From the NCBI RefSeq assembly GCF_001046895.1, contig NZ_CAQI01000035.1, forward strand, positions 44,286 through 108,285: a stretch of 64,000 nt of DNA, given 5' to 3'. The translations under genes and the position numbers were made by a program. Below the pieces are notes generated by a model, which worked only from the letters and a program-made list of their open reading frames with translations, was not told the DNA's origin and searched no databases. Numbering within the stretch: the first letter of the stretch is position 1; each line of letters begins with the position of its first letter. This DNA comes from Pseudarthrobacter siccitolerans. Its GTDB lineage: Bacteria > Actinomycetota > Actinomycetes > Actinomycetales > Micrococcaceae. Positions 62,952 through 64,000 of the stretch are shown piece after piece.

Positions 62952-64000
62952 ATGCTGCTCGACGAGCTTGTAAAGACCACGGATGCCGTCGCATCCACCC
63001 GCTCCCGGCTGGCCAAGGTGGCGGCCCTGGCGGACCTGCTGCGCCGGCTGGACCCCGCGGAAACAGCGACGGCGGTGGGCTTGCTGATGGCCAGGCCGCG
63101 CCAGGGCCGGGTGGGGATCGGGTGGCGCGGCATGTCCGCGGCCATGGGGGAGCCCGCTGCTGAGCCGAGCCTCTCAGTGGCCGACGTGGACGCTGCGCTG
63201 GACCGGCTGCTGGCCGCTGCCGGCGCCGGTTCCGCCGCGGAACGCGCCGCCACCCTTCGCGCGTTGACCGCGGCGGCCACCGAGCGTGAGCAGGCATTCA
63301 TCGCCGGTGTGCTGCTGGGAGAACTGCGGACCGGTGCGCTGGAGGGCGTACTCACGGACGCGGTGGCCAGTGCTGCCGGCCGGCCGGCCGACGCGGTACG
63401 CCGGGCGGCCATGCTCTCCGGCGACCTTGGCGGGACCGCCCTGCTGGCGCTCACCGGCACCGCGGAGCAGCTCGACGCCGTCGGCCTCGTCGTCGGCCGT
63501 CCCGTACAGCCCATGCTCGCGGCCACCGCGGCCAGTGTGGACGCGGCGCTGGAGGTCACGGGCGAAGCCTCCGTGGAGTACAAGCTCGACGGCGCCCGCA
63601 TCCAGGTGCACCGCGTCGGGGATGATGTGCGCATCTTCACCCGCACCCTCGCCGACGTGACCCACCGCCTGCCCGAGGTAGTGGAGGTGGTGCGCGGACT
63701 GCCGGTGCGCGACGTGATCCTCGACGGCGAGACGCTCGCCCTGGACGAGGACGGCGGGCCGCGGCCATTCCAGGAGACCATGTCCCGTTTCGGGGCCGAT
63801 GCGGTGCGCACCACGCTGTTGCACCCGTGGTTCTTCGACGTGCTGCACCTTGACGGGCGCGACCTGCTGGACGAGCCGCTGTCCACACGCATCGGCGTGC
63901 TCGAACGCATTGCCCCCGGGCACCGGATCCCGGGGGCGGTCACCGCCGATGCCGCTGTTGCCGGTCAGGTTTCCCGCGATGCGCTCGCCGCCGGCCACGA
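62952..64000 (+). CDS. ATP-dependent DNA ligase (N-terminal part, cut by window edge)
   Basis: 349 codons visible, no stop before the window end. An N-terminal helical DNA-binding domain (about 1-180) precedes the nucleotidyltransferase domain, with the adenylation motif I EYKLDGAR (K211), then DGETLAL (motif III), PRPFQETMSRF and WFFDVLHLDGRDL. This order is that of LigB-type ligases of actinobacteria, which act beside the NAD-dependent LigA; a repair role is inference. ATG 62952 follows CAGACT at 6 nt. Confidence 0.92.
   Translation, partial: MLLDELVKTTDAVASTRSRLAKVAALADLLRRLDPAETATAVGLLMARPRQGRVGIGWRGMSAAMGEPAAEPSLSVADVDAALDRLLAAAGAGSAAERAATLRALTAAATEREQAFIAGVLLGELRTGALEGVLTDAVASAAGRPADAVRRAAMLSGDLGGTALLALTGTAEQLDAVGLVVGRPVQPMLAATAASVDAALEVTGEASVEYKLDGARIQVHRVGDDVRIFTRTLADVTHRLPEVVEVVRGLPVRDVILDGETLALDEDGGPRPFQETMSRFGADAVRTTLLHPWFFDVLHLDGRDLLDEPLSTRIGVLERIAPGHRIPGAVTADAAVAGQVSRDALAAGH

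Noticed and set aside
62609..63943. 444-codon minus-strand frame opposite the ligase
   Set aside because: Low-complexity Ser/Arg/Ala shadow of the ligase, whose motif I and domain order are clear.

Overview
The window looks like chromosomal DNA of a high-GC actinobacterium of the Micrococcaceae (Arthrobacter/Pseudarthrobacter type). Evidence: strongly GC-biased third positions; an MshA-type mycothiol glycosyltransferase; TreY/TreZ trehalose genes; secretin-less Tad (Flp) pilus clusters; a HrcA/CIRCE-controlled groES-groEL pair; and many genes whose start codon lies only 6-7 bp after a TANNNT or CANNNT -10 box, i.e. leaderless transcripts. No rRNA, tRNA, insertion sequence, prophage or CRISPR array was found. 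Genus is inference.

Region by region. 1-2.3 kb: a truncated membrane PAS sensor kinase, a divergent OmpR-type response regulator and an Hpt-like protein lacking its histidine. 2.4-9.4 kb: Tad cluster 1 (minus strand: flp, tadE, tadG, cpaB, cpaE, cpaF, tadB, tadC). 9.7-17.9 kb: Tad cluster 2, same order and strand, with two pilin genes (one only 48 codons) and the only prepilin peptidase. 18-19.2 kb: rplM-rpsI. 19.4-24.6 kb: three membrane/glycan genes (GT39-like, GT2-GtrA fusion, DUF6541-like) lying between rpsI and glmM. 24.6-32.4 kb: glmM, mscL, a Tat-lipoprotein D-Ala-D-Ala carboxypeptidase, coaA, glmS, acpS, nnr. 32.5-38.8 kb: glgX-treY-treZ operon with overlapping starts. 38.9-41.2 kb: aldo/keto reductase and ino1. 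41.2-42.8 kb: a DUF559 endonuclease-fold gene bracketed by 32-bp-period repeats. 42.8-48.5 kb: fhs, mshA, a GH4 gene and a divergent PfkB-type kinase. 48.5-52.7 kb: alr-tsaE-tsaB-rimI-tsaD, all overlapping. 52.7-53.03 kb: an inverted array of the 32-bp repeat. 53-59.4 kb: GCS2 ligase, GH3/NagZ lipoprotein, shikimate-dehydrogenase-like gene, THUMP-like methyltransferase, a small membrane protein and an EamA exporter. 59.4-61.7 kb: groES-groEL. 61.7-64 kb: two RibD-C/DHFR-fold genes and the start of an ATP-dependent DNA ligase.

How it fits together: glmS and glmM make the amino-sugar precursors of peptidoglycan, alr supplies D-alanine, and the carboxypeptidase and GH3 enzyme trim or recycle wall. 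coaA and acpS handle CoA and ACP priming; nnr repairs NAD(P)H. GlgX-TreY-TreZ turn glycogen into trehalose. Ino1 makes the inositol phosphate that MshA uses in the first step of mycothiol synthesis. TsaE/B/D make t6A on tRNA. The two Tad clusters would assemble Flp pili and share one signal peptidase.

The most unusual signals are a dispersed intergenic repeat family of 32-bp period (three arrays, two of them inverted around a DUF559 gene), the histidine-less Hpt protein beside the Tad locus, a dual-coding tadE/tadG junction kept in both clusters, and the large share of leaderless genes.
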